Source: JAYREN01 sp963663375 (GTDB taxonomy: Bacteria > Acidobacteriota > Holophagae > Holophagales > Holophagaceae). Taken from it: a stretch of 64,000 nt of DNA. The position numbers and the translations under genes were made by a program. The stretch is from assembly GCA_963663375.1 (NCBI GenBank), contig OY760195.1:1922001-1986000 (forward strand), read 5' to 3'. The notes below the pieces were generated by a model. The model was not told the origin of the DNA. It did no database searches and saw only the letters and a program-made list of their open reading frames with translations. Below, one piece after another: positions 25,731 to 34,744 of this stretch. The stretch's first letter is position 1. Every line of letters begins with the position of its first letter.

Positions 25731-26818
25731 TCCTGAAGGACGCCCTCGCGGCCATCCCGAAACGCCTCAAACGCCCGCTGGTCTTCACGCTGATCGCGGT
25801 CTTCAGCACCTTCTACATCGCCTTCGCGGCGGTGACGCCCATGATCATGCGGCATCTCCCACCGCCGACACCTTGGGTCCAGCCGCTCACCTTCTGGTAT
25901 GCAGGCTTTCTAGTGCTGGGCGTTGTCCACCTCTTCGCCCTCACGGCCCTGCCCTGGCAGTGGACTGGGGACTCGCGCCCCATGGCGCCTCCCCTGCGGG
26001 GGGCCCTCCAATCCTTCGCCACCTGCCTGGGGATGAGCCTGCTCAACATGGCCGTGCACTATCCCCAGATCAGGAACACCCTCGCCTCTCTGCCCGCGGA
26101 AGTGCCTCGCCCCTTCGTGATCACCGTGGCCACCATGGGCACCTTCATGGGAGTGGCCTTCAATGCACTGGTTGGTTTCGCCACCGCCTACTGGGAAACC
26201 CGCAAGGCAGAGAAGGAACAGGCGCAACGCCAGATCGAGGAGGCCCGCTGGAACCTGCTCAAGGCCCAGATGTCCCCCCACGTCCTCCTCAACAGCCTGA
26301 ACGGCCTCGCCGAACTGGTACGCGAGGACTCCGCCGCCGCCGTGAAAGGCATGCGGGATCTCGCGGACATCTATCATCAGCTTCTGATCCTGGGAGATGC
26401 GCCCAAGGCCCCCCTCGGCCACGAACGGCGACTCCTGGAGCGCTACCTCTCCGTGGAACAGCTGCGCCTCGGCGATCAGCTCCAGGTGGCCTGGGACTGG
26501 GCCGACGGGCTGGATGATCTGCCGGTGCTGCCCCTGCTCCTCCAGCCCCTGGTGGAAAACGCCCTTAAGCACGGTATCGCCGCCTCCCCCGAGGGTGGCC
26601 TCCTGCGCATCGAGGCTCACCGGGATGACAATTGGCTCCGTCTGGCAGTGGCCAACACTGGACACGCCGCCCCCAAGCCCAAGCCCGGGGGCGGCCTGGG
26701 CCTGCGGAATCTGAAATCCCGACTGGAACTGGCCTACGGGGGCCGCGCCACCTTCCAGTTGGTGAAAGAGCAGGAATGGACCCGGGCTGAAATCAGCCTT
26801 CCCCTGGAGCTCCCATGA
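25727..26818 (+). CDS. LytS-family sensor histidine kinase
   Basis: The 363-residue protein has four N-terminal membrane helices (to about residue 155), a linker helix, and the PF06580 phosphoacceptor motif LLKAQMSPHVLLNSLNGLAEL. The ATPase has N-box LLLQPLVENALKHGI, a weak G1 (VANTGHA) and GGGLGLRNLKSRLELAYG. It should phosphorylate the LytTR regulator whose ATG overlaps its stop. ATG 25727 overlaps the previous stop, making a three-gene coupled operon. Confidence 0.9.
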   Translation: MILKDALAAIPKRLKRPLVFTLIAVFSTFYIAFAAVTPMIMRHLPPPTPWVQPLTFWYAGFLVLGVVHLFALTALPWQWTGDSRPMAPPLRGALQSFATCLGMSLLNMAVHYPQIRNTLASLPAEVPRPFVITVATMGTFMGVAFNALVGFATAYWETRKAEKEQAQRQIEEARWNLLKAQMSPHVLLNSLNGLAELVREDSAAAVKGMRDLADIYHQLLILGDAPKAPLGHERRLLERYLSVEQLRLGDQLQVAWDWADGLDDLPVLPLLLQPLVENALKHGIAASPEGGLLRIEAHRDDNWLRLAVANTGHAAPKPKPGGGLGLRNLKSRLELAYGGRATFQLVKEQEWTRAEISLPLELP

Positions 26819-27561
26819 CGCTGCGAGTGGTCTTGGCCGATGATGAACCCCTGGCCCGCAAACGCCTCGGTCGCCTGCTTCGCGAGGCCGGCTGCGAGGT
26901 GATCGCCGAGTTCGGCCAAGGCAGGGAGGTGCTCGAGTGGTTCAGTGAGGCCCATGAAGCCGACGCCCTCTTCCTGGATATCCAGATGCCGGGCCTCACG
27001 GGCCTGGAGGTGCTGGCCGAACTCGCGGACCCGCCGCCGGTGGTCTTCGTCACCGCCCACATCCACTACGCCATCCAGGCCTTCGAGGCCGCGGCCGTGG
27101 ACTACCTGTTGAAGCCCGTGACCGAGGACCGCCTCGCCAAAACCCTGGAGCGGATTCAGCATCGGGAGATCCCCCGGCGCAAGGGCCCCGAGTTGGCCGC
27201 CCTCATCCCCGCCCCCACGGAACGGTTTCCGGTGCGCGCCGGGGAAGGCTTCGTCTTCCTCGATCTGCGCAAGGTGACCCACTTCGAGGTCTGCGAAGAG
27301 GTCGTCTACGCCTGGTCCAATGAGCGCTTCCGCACCAACTGGAACAGCCTGGCCGAGGTGGAGGCCATCTTCCCAGGCGAAGACCTGCTGCGCATCCATC
27401 GCCATCTGCTGGTGCGCCCCCAGGCCATCACCGGCTTCAAACCCCTGATGGGCGGCCGCGGCGAGGTGCGGGTGACCGGGGGCAAGACCCTGGAAGTGAG
27501 CCGCAGCTCCGTGGCCAAGCTGAAGGCCACCCTGGGATTGCACGGCAAGGGCGAGGCTTGA
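26815..27561 (+). CDS. LytTR-family response regulator
   Basis: The 248-residue protein has a receiver domain (1-120) with acidic pair VLADDEP, phosphoacceptor Asp in ALFLDIQMPGLTG, FVTAH and LLKPV. The LytTR DNA-binding domain (about 140-240) has FPVRAGEGFVFLDLRKVTHF, then LLRIHRHLLVRPQAITGF. LytTR proteins bind direct repeats upstream of membrane or secretion genes. It is cognate to the two LytS-type genes immediately upstream. Confidence 0.93.
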   Translation: MTLRVVLADDEPLARKRLGRLLREAGCEVIAEFGQGREVLEWFSEAHEADALFLDIQMPGLTGLEVLAELADPPPVVFVTAHIHYAIQAFEAAAVDYLLKPVTEDRLAKTLERIQHREIPRRKGPELAALIPAPTERFPVRAGEGFVFLDLRKVTHFEVCEEVVYAWSNERFRTNWNSLAEVEAIFPGEDLLRIHRHLLVRPQAITGFKPLMGGRGEVRVTGGKTLEVSRSSVAKLKATLGLHGKGEA

Positions 27562-27577
27562 CGATCTACGGGCAGAT

Positions 27578-28648
27578 TCACCCCAGTTGCTTCAGCCGCT
27601 CCGCCTCGTGGGCGGCCCGCAGGGGTTCGAGGATGGGCTCGATCTGGCCCTGCATGAAGGTGTCGAGCTGGTGGATGGTGACATTTACCCGGTGATCGGT
27701 GACGCGGCTCTGGGGGAAATTGTAGGTGCGGATCTTTTCGCTGCGATCACCGCTGCCCACCTGGGACTTGCGCAGGGCCGAGGCCTCGGCGTCCACTTCG
27801 GCCTGGGCCTTGTCGAAGAGGCGGCTGCGCAGCACCGTCATGGCCTTGGCCATGTTCTTGAGCTGGCTGCGCTCGTCCTGGCACTGCACCACCGTATTGG
27901 TGGGCAGGTGGGTGAGGCGCACGGCGGAGTACGTGGTGTTCACGCTCTGACCGCCCTTGCCGCCGGAACAGAAGGTATCAATGCGCAGATCCTTCTGCTC
28001 GATCTGGATCTCCACTTCATCGGCCTCGGGCATGACCGCCACCGTGGCGGCGGAGGTGTGGATGCGGCCCTGGGTCTCGGTCTTGGGCACCCGCTGCACC
28101 CGGTGCACGCCGGACTCGAAGCGGAAGACGGAGTAGGCGCCTTCGCCCTCGATCTCGGCCACCACTTCGCGGAGTCCGCCCATATCGGCTTCGTTCTCGT
28201 CCAACACCGACACCTTGAAGCCCTTCCGCTCGGCGAAGCGCACATACATGCGGAACAGCTCCGCGGCGAAGAGGGCGGCCTCTTCCCCGCCCGTGCCGGC
28301 GCGCACTTCGAGGATGACGTTGCGGGCATCCTTGGGATCCTTGGGGACCAGCAGCTTCTGCAGCACCTCTTCGCCCGCGGCCAGGGCGGTTTTCAGGTCG
28401 GGGATCTCCAGCTCGGCCATCTCCCGCAGATCGGCGTCCATGGTCTTGTCGGCCAGGATGCTCTCCGCCTCGTCCAGCTGTTTCAGGCGCGTGCGCTGGG
28501 CCTGCCAGGCCAGCACCACGGGCTCCAGCTCGGCCCTCAGCTTGGTGAGCTCCCGCAGCTTCTTGGAGTCGCTGACGATGGCCGGATCCTGAAGCTGGGC
28601 TTCCACTTCCTGGAACTTGGCATCAAGGGAATCGAGCTGATCGCGCAT
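27578..28648 (-). CDS. prfA: Peptide chain release factor 1
   Basis: The 356-residue protein has an N-terminal coiled domain, the central codon-recognition region with VHRVQRVPKTETQGRIHTS (the PxT motif reading UAA/UAG), and the catalytic GGQ in CSGGKGGQSVNTT. It hydrolyses peptidyl-tRNA at stop codons. Length matches the family (about 355-360). It follows rpmE on the same strand with a terminator between. A gene for the PrmC methyltransferase that often follows prfA is not present here. Confidence 0.95.
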   Translation of the reverse strand: MRDQLDSLDAKFQEVEAQLQDPAIVSDSKKLRELTKLRAELEPVVLAWQAQRTRLKQLDEAESILADKTMDADLREMAELEIPDLKTALAAGEEVLQKLLVPKDPKDARNVILEVRAGTGGEEAALFAAELFRMYVRFAERKGFKVSVLDENEADMGGLREVVAEIEGEGAYSVFRFESGVHRVQRVPKTETQGRIHTSAATVAVMPEADEVEIQIEQKDLRIDTFCSGGKGGQSVNTTYSAVRLTHLPTNTVVQCQDERSQLKNMAKAMTVLRSRLFDKAQAEVDAEASALRKSQVGSGDRSEKIRTYNFPQSRVTDHRVNVTIHQLDTFMQGQIEPILEPLRAAHEAERLKQLG

Positions 28649-28693
28649 GGGAGTCCTGGAGAGAGGAGAGTTCCGGCAGCTGGTTTTGCATAC

Positions 28694-28731
28694 AAAAAAA
28701 GAACGGGCCGAGAATTCGGCCCGTTCTTTTT
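28694..28731. terminator. Bidirectional intrinsic terminator between rpmE and prfA
   Basis: GAACGGGCCGA (28701-28711) pairs perfectly with TCGGCCCGTTC (28716-28726) around GAAT. It is flanked by a run of seven A and a run of five T, so it works in either direction. It should end rpmE transcription and separate it from prfA. Confidence 0.85.
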
Positions 28732-28741
28732 CTGGGAATGG

Positions 28742-28993
28742 CTAGGCTTCGACGGTGGGCTCAGCAGCAACTTCCGCGGCGGGAGCGACCTCGGCCTTCT
28801 TCGCGTACTTGCGGTTGAACTTCTCGACGCGGCCGGTGATGGTCATGTCGCGCTGCTTGCCGGTGTAGAAGTTGTGGCAGGCGGAGCAGACTTCGACGCG
28901 CATCTCCTTCTTGGTGGAGCGCGTGGGGAACTCGCTCCCGCACTGGCAGTGAGCGATCACGTCGTGGAGCTCGGGGTGGATCTTGGGCTTCAT
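28742..28993 (-). CDS. rpmE: Ribosomal protein bL31
   Basis: The 83-residue protein begins MKPKIHPELHDVIAHCQCGS and has the zinc-type cysteines (CQCG and CSACH), i.e. the C+ form of L31. The body ends FYTGKQRDMTITGRVEKFNRKY and is followed by an Ala/Glu-rich tail. ATG 28993 has GGAGGA upstream; an earlier start would add an unrelated leader. It is a component of the 50S subunit. Confidence 0.95.
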   Translation of the reverse strand: MKPKIHPELHDVIAHCQCGSEFPTRSTKKEMRVEVCSACHNFYTGKQRDMTITGRVEKFNRKYAKKAEVAPAAEVAAEPTVEA

Positions 28994-29101
28994 GGCTTCC
29001 TCCTGGAACCGACCGGAGGCACCTGTGCCCGCGGCTTGTTCACGCATAAGAGAGACAGTCTATCCCGGAAAGGCACGGCGCTCAACGGGAATTCGTGCGC
29101 G

Positions 29102-29854
29102 CTACCGCTCCTCGCGGGTGGCCAGCACCCAGCGCCCTGCCAGGATGCGGCGCAGGTTCAGCGCCACCAGCACCGCCAGGGTGAGGGTGAAACCGAAGGC
29201 CAGTTCGAGGGTCCAGTTGTAGCGCCATCTCGGGTGGAAATAAGCCATCTGAAGGAAATCCAGGACCGTGAAGGCCAGGGTCTCCACCACGGGCTGCCAG
29301 GCGGGACGGCCTTCCGAATGCCGCTCCACCAGGTAGCCGGTGAAGGCGCCATACATCAACCGGCTGTATAGAAAGCCCCGATGGCCGGTGAACCCCAGAG
29401 GGATGGCAAGCAGGGCGCCGAAGAACACCGAGAGAAAGATGCGCATCCCGGTCCCGAACCGCTGCCAGCGACTGCGCACCAGGAAGATCCCCGTACCCAC
29501 CGCAAAACCGTGGGCGGTGCCGAACACCAGGGCGTAGTGCCAGGGCCACTGGCCCTGGAGCCAGAGGTAGCCGCCGGTCACCAGACCCAGCAGGGCACCC
29601 GCCAGGAGGGCGGTTTCGGAACGATGGGTGGTATCGCCGCTCTCACCCTGGGCGATCTCCCGCGCCAGGGTTTCCGGAGATTCCTTTTCGGCCAGCAGGC
29701 TCCGCATGCCACTCTCGCTCAGCAGGTCCCTGGCCTCGGCCTCGTCCAGCAGATGTGCCTCCAACTCGCGAAGCACCAGACGCCGCCGCCCCGAGCCCAG
29801 CCCAGAGAGGCCGCGAGCGACCTCATCGAGATAGGCAACCAGGGCTTGGATCAC
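29102..29854 (-). CDS. HAAS-type permease-prefix membrane protein
   Basis: The 250-residue protein has an N-terminal helical HAAS-like segment (about 1-70: YLDEVARGLSGLGSGRRRLV, then LAREIAQG) followed by five or six membrane helices. HAAS domains typically sit beside PadR regulators and ABC permeases, as here. GTG 29854 has GGAG upstream; the PadR stop lies 25 bases before. Function is unknown; it may modulate the efflux system. Confidence 0.72.
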   Translation of the reverse strand: MIQALVAYLDEVARGLSGLGSGRRRLVLRELEAHLLDEAEARDLLSESGMRSLLAEKESPETLAREIAQGESGDTTHRSETALLAGALLGLVTGGYLWLQGQWPWHYALVFGTAHGFAVGTGIFLVRSRWQRFGTGMRIFLSVFFGALLAIPLGFTGHRGFLYSRLMYGAFTGYLVERHSEGRPAWQPVVETLAFTVLDFLQMAYFHPRWRYNWTLELAFGFTLTLAVLVALNLRRILAGRWVLATREER

Positions 29855-29879
29855 GGCTGGGCTCCGAGTCGGTCAGGCT

Positions 29880-30206
29880 TCATGCTTTGGGCCCCACGAA
29901 GGCATCCACCATGGCGACGAAGGCGTTCCACTCGACCTTCTTGGCCTCGAGGAAGGCCTTGCCTGCGGGCTGAAGGGCGTAATAGCGACGATCGCGGCCA
30001 TTGGGCTGGGTCTGCCAGTAGGAAGTGATGAACTCGGTGGCTTCAAGCTTATGGAGCGCAGGGTAGAGTGCCCCTTCTTTCAGCGTGTACGTCCCCTCGG
30101 TGCGCTGCCGCACGGTCTCGATGATCTGGTAGCCGTACATCGGGCCATCTTCGAGCAGGGATAGGAGCAGAAGCGGAGTGCTCCCCTTGAGCAGTTCACG
30201 GTCCAT
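29880..30206 (-). CDS. PadR-family transcriptional regulator
   Basis: The 108-residue winged-helix protein shows the PadR opening LLKGSTPLLLLSLLEDGPMYGYQ (given in part), then TLKEGALYPALHKLEATEFI and an AGKAFLEAKKVEWNAFV dimerisation helix. PadR proteins usually repress linked transporters and respond to small hydrophobic ligands. It lies 64 bases downstream of the second permease gene in the leftward efflux operon. Confidence 0.9.
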   Translation of the reverse strand: MDRELLKGSTPLLLLSLLEDGPMYGYQIIETVRQRTEGTYTLKEGALYPALHKLEATEFITSYWQTQPNGRDRRYYALQPAGKAFLEAKKVEWNAFVAMVDAFVGPKA

Positions 30207-30270
30207 AAGGCCTCCCGTTTAGTCCCAAGTATTACCTCGCAAGGCGATGGTGTCAAGATTCGGGGGGAAT

Positions 30271-31497
30271 TCATCCCCTCATGGCCTCGATGATCGGGAT
30301 GCGGCTGGCCCTCCAGGCCGGCAGGAATCCCCCCAGGATGCCCATGACGAGGCTGAAGGCGAGCCCCTGGCCCACCAGGGCCGGGGTGACCGCAAAGGCG
30401 TAGCTCACATCGGAGAAGGTCATCATGCTCGTGGCGCCCGTCTGCATGCCGTTGAAAAAGAAGGCGCCACCGCAGCCCAGGGCGCCCCCCAGCAGGGTCA
30501 GGAGGATGGCCTCCCACTGGAAGCTGGCCAGGATCTCCCGGCGCCGGTATCCGAGGGCACGGAGGGTCCCGATCTCCGCGGTACGACCCGCAATGGCGGA
30601 ATACATGGTGTTCATGGCGGCGAAGATCGCCCCCACCGTGAGGATCACCGTGATGATTTGACCAAGGATCTGCATGGGCTTCCCCGCATCTCCCATTTCC
30701 GCAAAGTATTGCGGCTCGGTCTTGGCCTCGAGTTTCAAGCGCACATCCCGCTCCATATCTGCCACGAAAGCGGGCACGTTCTCGGGGCCCCGAAGGCGGG
30801 CCGTCACACTCGAGAAGGCGTTCCATCGACGAAAGGCCTGTACCAGATCATTGGCGTCGATCCAGATCTCGGAGTCGAAGGCGCTACCGCCCCCATCGAA
30901 CACGCCCACCACGGTCCAGCGCCGGGAGGCCATTTCGAACCTTTGTCCCAATTCGAGCCCGAGGTATTTCCCGAGCATGCGCTGGGGCACCACCACTTCG
31001 CTGAGATCGGGATTGAACCAGCGCCCTCTCACCAATTTCGCTTGGCTGCGCATGCGGATCCCGGTGGGCGTCGTGCCTCTCACACTCACGGACATGGCGC
31101 CCGTTCCATCCGCCAAGGGCACCTGTTTGCTCACTACCACATCCGCCGTCACCAGCGGCCCCAGTTCGTCGCGCGCGATCAGGGGATGGGTCGAGATGAG
31201 CCTCGCCTGGTCCCTCTGCACGACGCTCATCAACTCCACCCGGGCGTTGGGACGCAACACGATGACCTGGTCCTCCCGGCCACTCTTCACATAGGTGTTG
31301 GCGATCCCTGTGGCCATGGACCGCACGACGACGAAGATCATCACCACGATGGCCACGGCGCCTACGGTGGCGAGGGTTCCCACCCAGCGCTGCCAGAGGG
31401 ATCGCCAGTTGTAGCTGAGGGGTACGGGGTAGCGGAAGGCCGCCCACAGGAGCCAGGCAAGGTAGGGCGCGAGGAGGATGAAGAAGAGGCCCAACAT
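30271..31497 (-). CDS. MacB/FtsX-type ABC transporter permease
   Basis: The 408-residue protein has an N-terminal helix, a large extracytoplasmic MacB-PCD-like domain (about 60-280), and three C-terminal helices. The FtsX end is recognisable in MYSAIAGRTAEIGTLRALGYRRREILASFQ (given in part) and FLPAWRASRIPIIEAMRG. The start is ATG 31497, which shares a base with the TGA of the previous gene; a GTG one codon upstream is an alternative. It pairs with the preceding permease and the ATPase at 32787. Confidence 0.88.
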   Translation of the reverse strand: MLGLFFILLAPYLAWLLWAAFRYPVPLSYNWRSLWQRWVGTLATVGAVAIVVMIFVVVRSMATGIANTYVKSGREDQVIVLRPNARVELMSVVQRDQARLISTHPLIARDELGPLVTADVVVSKQVPLADGTGAMSVSVRGTTPTGIRMRSQAKLVRGRWFNPDLSEVVVPQRMLGKYLGLELGQRFEMASRRWTVVGVFDGGGSAFDSEIWIDANDLVQAFRRWNAFSSVTARLRGPENVPAFVADMERDVRLKLEAKTEPQYFAEMGDAGKPMQILGQIITVILTVGAIFAAMNTMYSAIAGRTAEIGTLRALGYRRREILASFQWEAILLTLLGGALGCGGAFFFNGMQTGATSMMTFSDVSYAFAVTPALVGQGLAFSLVMGILGGFLPAWRASRIPIIEAMRG

Positions 31498-32660
31498 CAC
31501 AGGGCCCTCAACGCTTCCACGATGGGCTTGCGACTGGCCTGGTACGCGGGAACGAAGGTGGAGAGGAGGCCCAGCGCCAACATACCGAAGGCGCAGAGTA
31601 GCAAGGTGTCCAGACCGATATAGAAATCCGCCATCCAGGGGAGGACGGCGCTGGCCACGGTGGCCATCCCCTTGGCCGCAAGGACCGCCATGCTGAGACC
31701 GAGCGCGCTCCCGATCAGCGCAAGCAGTGATCCTTCCGCCATGAGCAGACCCATCACCTTCCCGGTGGTGAAGCCCAACGCACGCATCACGGCGATTTCC
31801 GTGGCTCTCTCGCGGATGGTCATGGCCATGGTGCTGGCCGTCACCAGGAGAATCGCCAGCAGGACCGCGCTGGTGATGGAATGCAGCATGGTGCCGAAGT
31901 CTCCGAACATCTTCATCATGTTCAGGTTGAAGGCATTCTCACTCATGGAGAGGGTCTCGGGGGAAGCGTTGGCGAAGTTGCGATCAATGCGGTCGCAGAG
32001 TTTGGGGATGTCCTGGGAACGTTTTACCCGCACCACGAAGGATCCGACCCGCCCCTTCATCCAAGGCACCGCCTCCTGGATCTGCTTGAGATCGAAGACC
32101 AGCGCCTGCTCGTCGGATTGGCGTTTGCCCGTGAAAATGGCCCGCACATTCAGCCTCAGCGACATGTTGAAGATGGGGCTGCGCAGGGGCACCACATCCC
32201 CAACCTTCCAGCCGTACTTGTCCGCCAGGGATTTCCCCACCAGGCAGCCGTTGCCATCCATCAGGAAGTCCCGCACCTGCGCGGAGGGGATCGCATCCAG
32301 GCAAACTTCCTCGCGGTAGACCTTCAGGTAGGTTTCCTTGTGCACGGCGAAATTGGCGAAGAAGTTCTTGGGATCCTTGTACTCGCCGCCAAACCACTGG
32401 AACTGCGTGACGGATTCGATCTCGGGCTGTGTGCGTAGGAAGTTACCGTAGCTCTCGGGGATGGGATTGGTGAAGGAGGCCTTGTCCTGGACCACCAGCC
32501 TGGAGCCGCTGGCGGCGCTGGTGGTGAGGGCATCGAGGGTTCCCAAGAAACCTTGCATCAGGGCCACGAGGAACACAGAGAGAGAAAGAAAGGACAGGGT
32601 CAGCAAGGTCCGCAACCGATGGCGGAAGAGCGAACGTAGGATGAGGCTGAGGAATTTCAC
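31497..32660 (-). CDS. MacB/FtsX-type ABC transporter permease
   Basis: The 387-residue paralogue of the next permease starts at GTG 32660 with a poor ribosome site. The N-terminal helix follows SLFRHRLRTLLTLSFLSLSV; a periplasmic domain and the FtsX core ERATEIAVMRALGFTTGKVM then FVPAYQASRKPIVEALRAL complete it. Its N-terminal codons are duplicated upstream at 32742-32772. A two-permease heterodimer with one ATPase is expected. Confidence 0.87.
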   Translation of the reverse strand: MKFLSLILRSLFRHRLRTLLTLSFLSLSVFLVALMQGFLGTLDALTTSAASGSRLVVQDKASFTNPIPESYGNFLRTQPEIESVTQFQWFGGEYKDPKNFFANFAVHKETYLKVYREEVCLDAIPSAQVRDFLMDGNGCLVGKSLADKYGWKVGDVVPLRSPIFNMSLRLNVRAIFTGKRQSDEQALVFDLKQIQEAVPWMKGRVGSFVVRVKRSQDIPKLCDRIDRNFANASPETLSMSENAFNLNMMKMFGDFGTMLHSITSAVLLAILLVTASTMAMTIRERATEIAVMRALGFTTGKVMGLLMAEGSLLALIGSALGLSMAVLAAKGMATVASAVLPWMADFYIGLDTLLLCAFGMLALGLLSTFVPAYQASRKPIVEALRAL

Positions 32661-32665
32661 TGGGT

Positions 32666-32764
32666 TCAGGGCCTGAAATCATGAATCGGGGAGACTGCGG
32701 TTGCGACTGAAGTCTCGCGTATCGCCGCAGGCGATACCGAGAGGATGAGGCTGAAGAATTTCAC
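32666..32764 (-). pseudogene. Vestigial duplicate of the permease 5' end
   Basis: Reading leftward from GTG 32764, the first 11 codons read as VKFFSLILS and match the start of the downstream permease (MKFLSLILRS). The frame then drifts and stops at 32666-32668 after 32 codons. The GTG lies 22 bases after the ATPase stop, where the next gene would be expected. The direct repeat (32638-32668 and 32742-32772, 104 bases apart) carries only about two mismatches. Confidence 0.6.
32713..32742. repeat. Hairpin between ATPase and permease genes
   Basis: GTATCGCC (32719-32726) and GGCGATAC (32730-32737) pair perfectly around a three-base loop, and the flanking TCTCG/CGAGA extend the stem with a one-base bulge. 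No T-run follows, so it is more like a REP-type or mRNA-stability hairpin than a terminator. It lies inside the 104-base insertion described for the vestigial permease start. Confidence 0.6.
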
Positions 32765-32786
32765 TGGGTTCGGAGCCGGAAGGATT

Positions 32787-33548
32787 TCAATGGAGTAGGT
32801 GCCCACGGACGATGGGCTCCAGGTGCGGCAGATCGTGGACTTCCACGGTGTGGTCTAAGACGCCCTTCTCCAGGTGGATCTGGAAATGCGCGTGGCGCGC
32901 GGCCTTGGGATCGTGGGTGACCATCACGATGGTCTTGTCTAACTCCTCGTTGAGGTGCTGAATGAGGTTCAGGGCCTCCTCGGCGTTTCGTGCATCCAAG
33001 GCGCCCGTGGGCTCATCGGCCACGATGAGATCGGGGTCATGGACGATGGCCCTGGCAATGGCCACACGCTGCTCCTGTCCGCCGGAGAGCTGCCGGGGGT
33101 AGTTGTGCATGCGGTCCAGGAGGTTCACCAGCGTGAGGGCCTCCATCACGCGCTCCCTCCGTTGCGTGCGGGAGAGGCCCGTCAGGAGAAGCGGAAGTTC
33201 GATGTTCTCGTAGGCGCTGAGCACGGGAATCAGGTTGTAGTTCTGGAAGATGAATCCGACGTTGGAACCCCGCCAGGCGGCCAGTTCGTTATCGTCGAAG
33301 TCGTTCAGGCGGTACCCACAGACCTCCAGTTCGCCCCCCGTGGGCCGGTCAATGCCCGCCAGCAGATTGAGGAGCGTCGTCTTGCCGGAGCCACTGGGGC
33401 CCATGAGGGCATAGAACCCGCCACGGGGAATCTCCAGATCAACACCCGTCAGCACGGGGATCTCCAAGGTGCCGCGGTAGTAGCTTTTCGCCAGATTGCG
33501 GAGGCGAATAATGGGTTCCGCGTGGACGTCGTTTCCTTCCTGGGCCAT
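32787..33548 (-). CDS. ABC transporter ATP-binding protein (MacB/LolD type)
   Basis: The 253-residue protein has Walker A GPSGSGKTTLLNLLAG, Q-loop FIFQNYNLIPVLSAYEN, signature LSGGQEQRVAIARAI, Walker B LIVADEPTGALD and switch His in VMVTHDPKAARHA. The sequence around the Q-loop is typical of LolD/MacB ATPases that drive FtsX-type permeases. ATG 33548 is chosen over GTG 33554 because AAGGAG is correctly spaced only for the ATG. It follows the adaptor gene with a few bases overlap of frames. Confidence 0.93.
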   Translation of the reverse strand: MAQEGNDVHAEPIIRLRNLAKSYYRGTLEIPVLTGVDLEIPRGGFYALMGPSGSGKTTLLNLLAGIDRPTGGELEVCGYRLNDFDDNELAAWRGSNVGFIFQNYNLIPVLSAYENIELPLLLTGLSRTQRRERVMEALTLVNLLDRMHNYPRQLSGGQEQRVAIARAIVHDPDLIVADEPTGALDARNAEEALNLIQHLNEELDKTIVMVTHDPKAARHAHFQIHLEKGVLDHTVEVHDLPHLEPIVRGHLLH

Positions 33549-33550
33549 GG

Positions 33551-34645
33551 TCACGACTCCTTGGCCTGGACTCGCCGCCCCTCTTCCAGTTTCACCTCCT
33601 GGGGCACCACCAGGATCGGGAAATCCGCGGGAAGGCCCTTCACCTGATAGCCCAAGGGGTTCTCCACTCCCAGCTCAACCGGCACCAGCGCGGACTTTCC
33701 GCCCTTGAGGGTCCACACGAAGGGTTTGCCCTGTCGGCGCACCACCTGCTCCCGCCCAACGAAGTAGGTGTTTTCCGTAAAGGGCTTCCCCAGGAAGGTG
33801 ACCTTGGCTCCCATGTCGGGGACGAGGCTGGGGTGCTTGTCCAGCAGCGCGACCCGGACCACCACCACGGCCTTTTGGCGATTGGAGGTCGGGTAGATCT
33901 CGCGCAGTTCCCCGCGAAGGGGCTTGGCTCCAGGCTCCGCCTCCAGGGCATCCACCTTGATTTCCGCAGGCATGCCCTTTCGGAGCTTCACGATCCCCGT
34001 CTCGTTCACTTCTACTTCCAACTCGAGGCTTTCGAAATCGGCCAGAATCGCGACGGCGTTGATGGCATTGGCGCCACCGGCGCTGCCGGGACTGACTGTC
34101 TCTCCCACTTCCGACAGTTTCTGCGTCACCGTGCCAGTGAAGGGGGCGCGAAGGACCATGTTTTCCAGGACGGCGTCCTGGTAGCGCAGCTGCGCCCTGT
34201 AGGTGGCCGCGCCGGTGCGAAGGTGATCCAGATTCGCCCGGTCCAGGATGCCTTCCCGGGCGAGAGCCTCGCCCCGTGCCAGGTCCGCCTCCGCCTGCTG
34301 GAGGTTCACGAAGGTCTGATCGCGGGCGGCCTGGGTATCGGCATCCTCGAGCCGAGCGATGATTTGGCCCTTCGTAACGCGGTTCCCCTCCTCGACCCCC
34401 AGCCAGGCCACGCGACCCGGCACCTTGGCACTCACCGTGGCCCGGTGGCGAGCCACGAGGTACCCGCTGGCGGTAAGGACCGGATCACGTTCACCGACCT
34501 TGAAGGCCACGGGACGGCTGATGGCCAGACTCAAGGGAGCGTGCTTGACGGCGAAGATCGCGATTCCAGCGCCAACCCCCAGTGCGGCCAGCCCAATCCA
34601 TCCCCATGGAAACTGCTTCTTGATTTTCATCGGACCACTGCCCAT
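33551..34645 (-). CDS. HlyD/MacA-like efflux adaptor
   Basis: The 364-residue protein has one N-terminal membrane helix (WIGLAALGVGAGIAIFAV), a lipoyl-like half motif (ATVSAKVPGRVAWLGVEEGNRV), a hairpin of coiled helices (about 100-165) and the second half motif (LRAPFTGTVTQKLSEVGETV). Beta-barrel and membrane-proximal domains follow. It links the inner-membrane ABC pump to the periplasm or outer membrane and heads the operon. ATG 34645 has GAGGGGG upstream; ATG 34630 is possible. Confidence 0.9.
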   Translation of the reverse strand: MGSGPMKIKKQFPWGWIGLAALGVGAGIAIFAVKHAPLSLAISRPVAFKVGERDPVLTASGYLVARHRATVSAKVPGRVAWLGVEEGNRVTKGQIIARLEDADTQAARDQTFVNLQQAEADLARGEALAREGILDRANLDHLRTGAATYRAQLRYQDAVLENMVLRAPFTGTVTQKLSEVGETVSPGSAGGANAINAVAILADFESLELEVEVNETGIVKLRKGMPAEIKVDALEAEPGAKPLRGELREIYPTSNRQKAVVVVRVALLDKHPSLVPDMGAKVTFLGKPFTENTYFVGREQVVRRQGKPFVWTLKGGKSALVPVELGVENPLGYQVKGLPADFPILVVPQEVKLEEGRRVQAKES

Positions 34646-34744
34646 GGAACCCCCTCATGTCTTCGCAAACACCTGACCCACTATTCTGACGCCACCATCA
34701 CGCGCTCCGTTCACCCTTTGCGCCGCAATCGCCGGGCGACCCCT

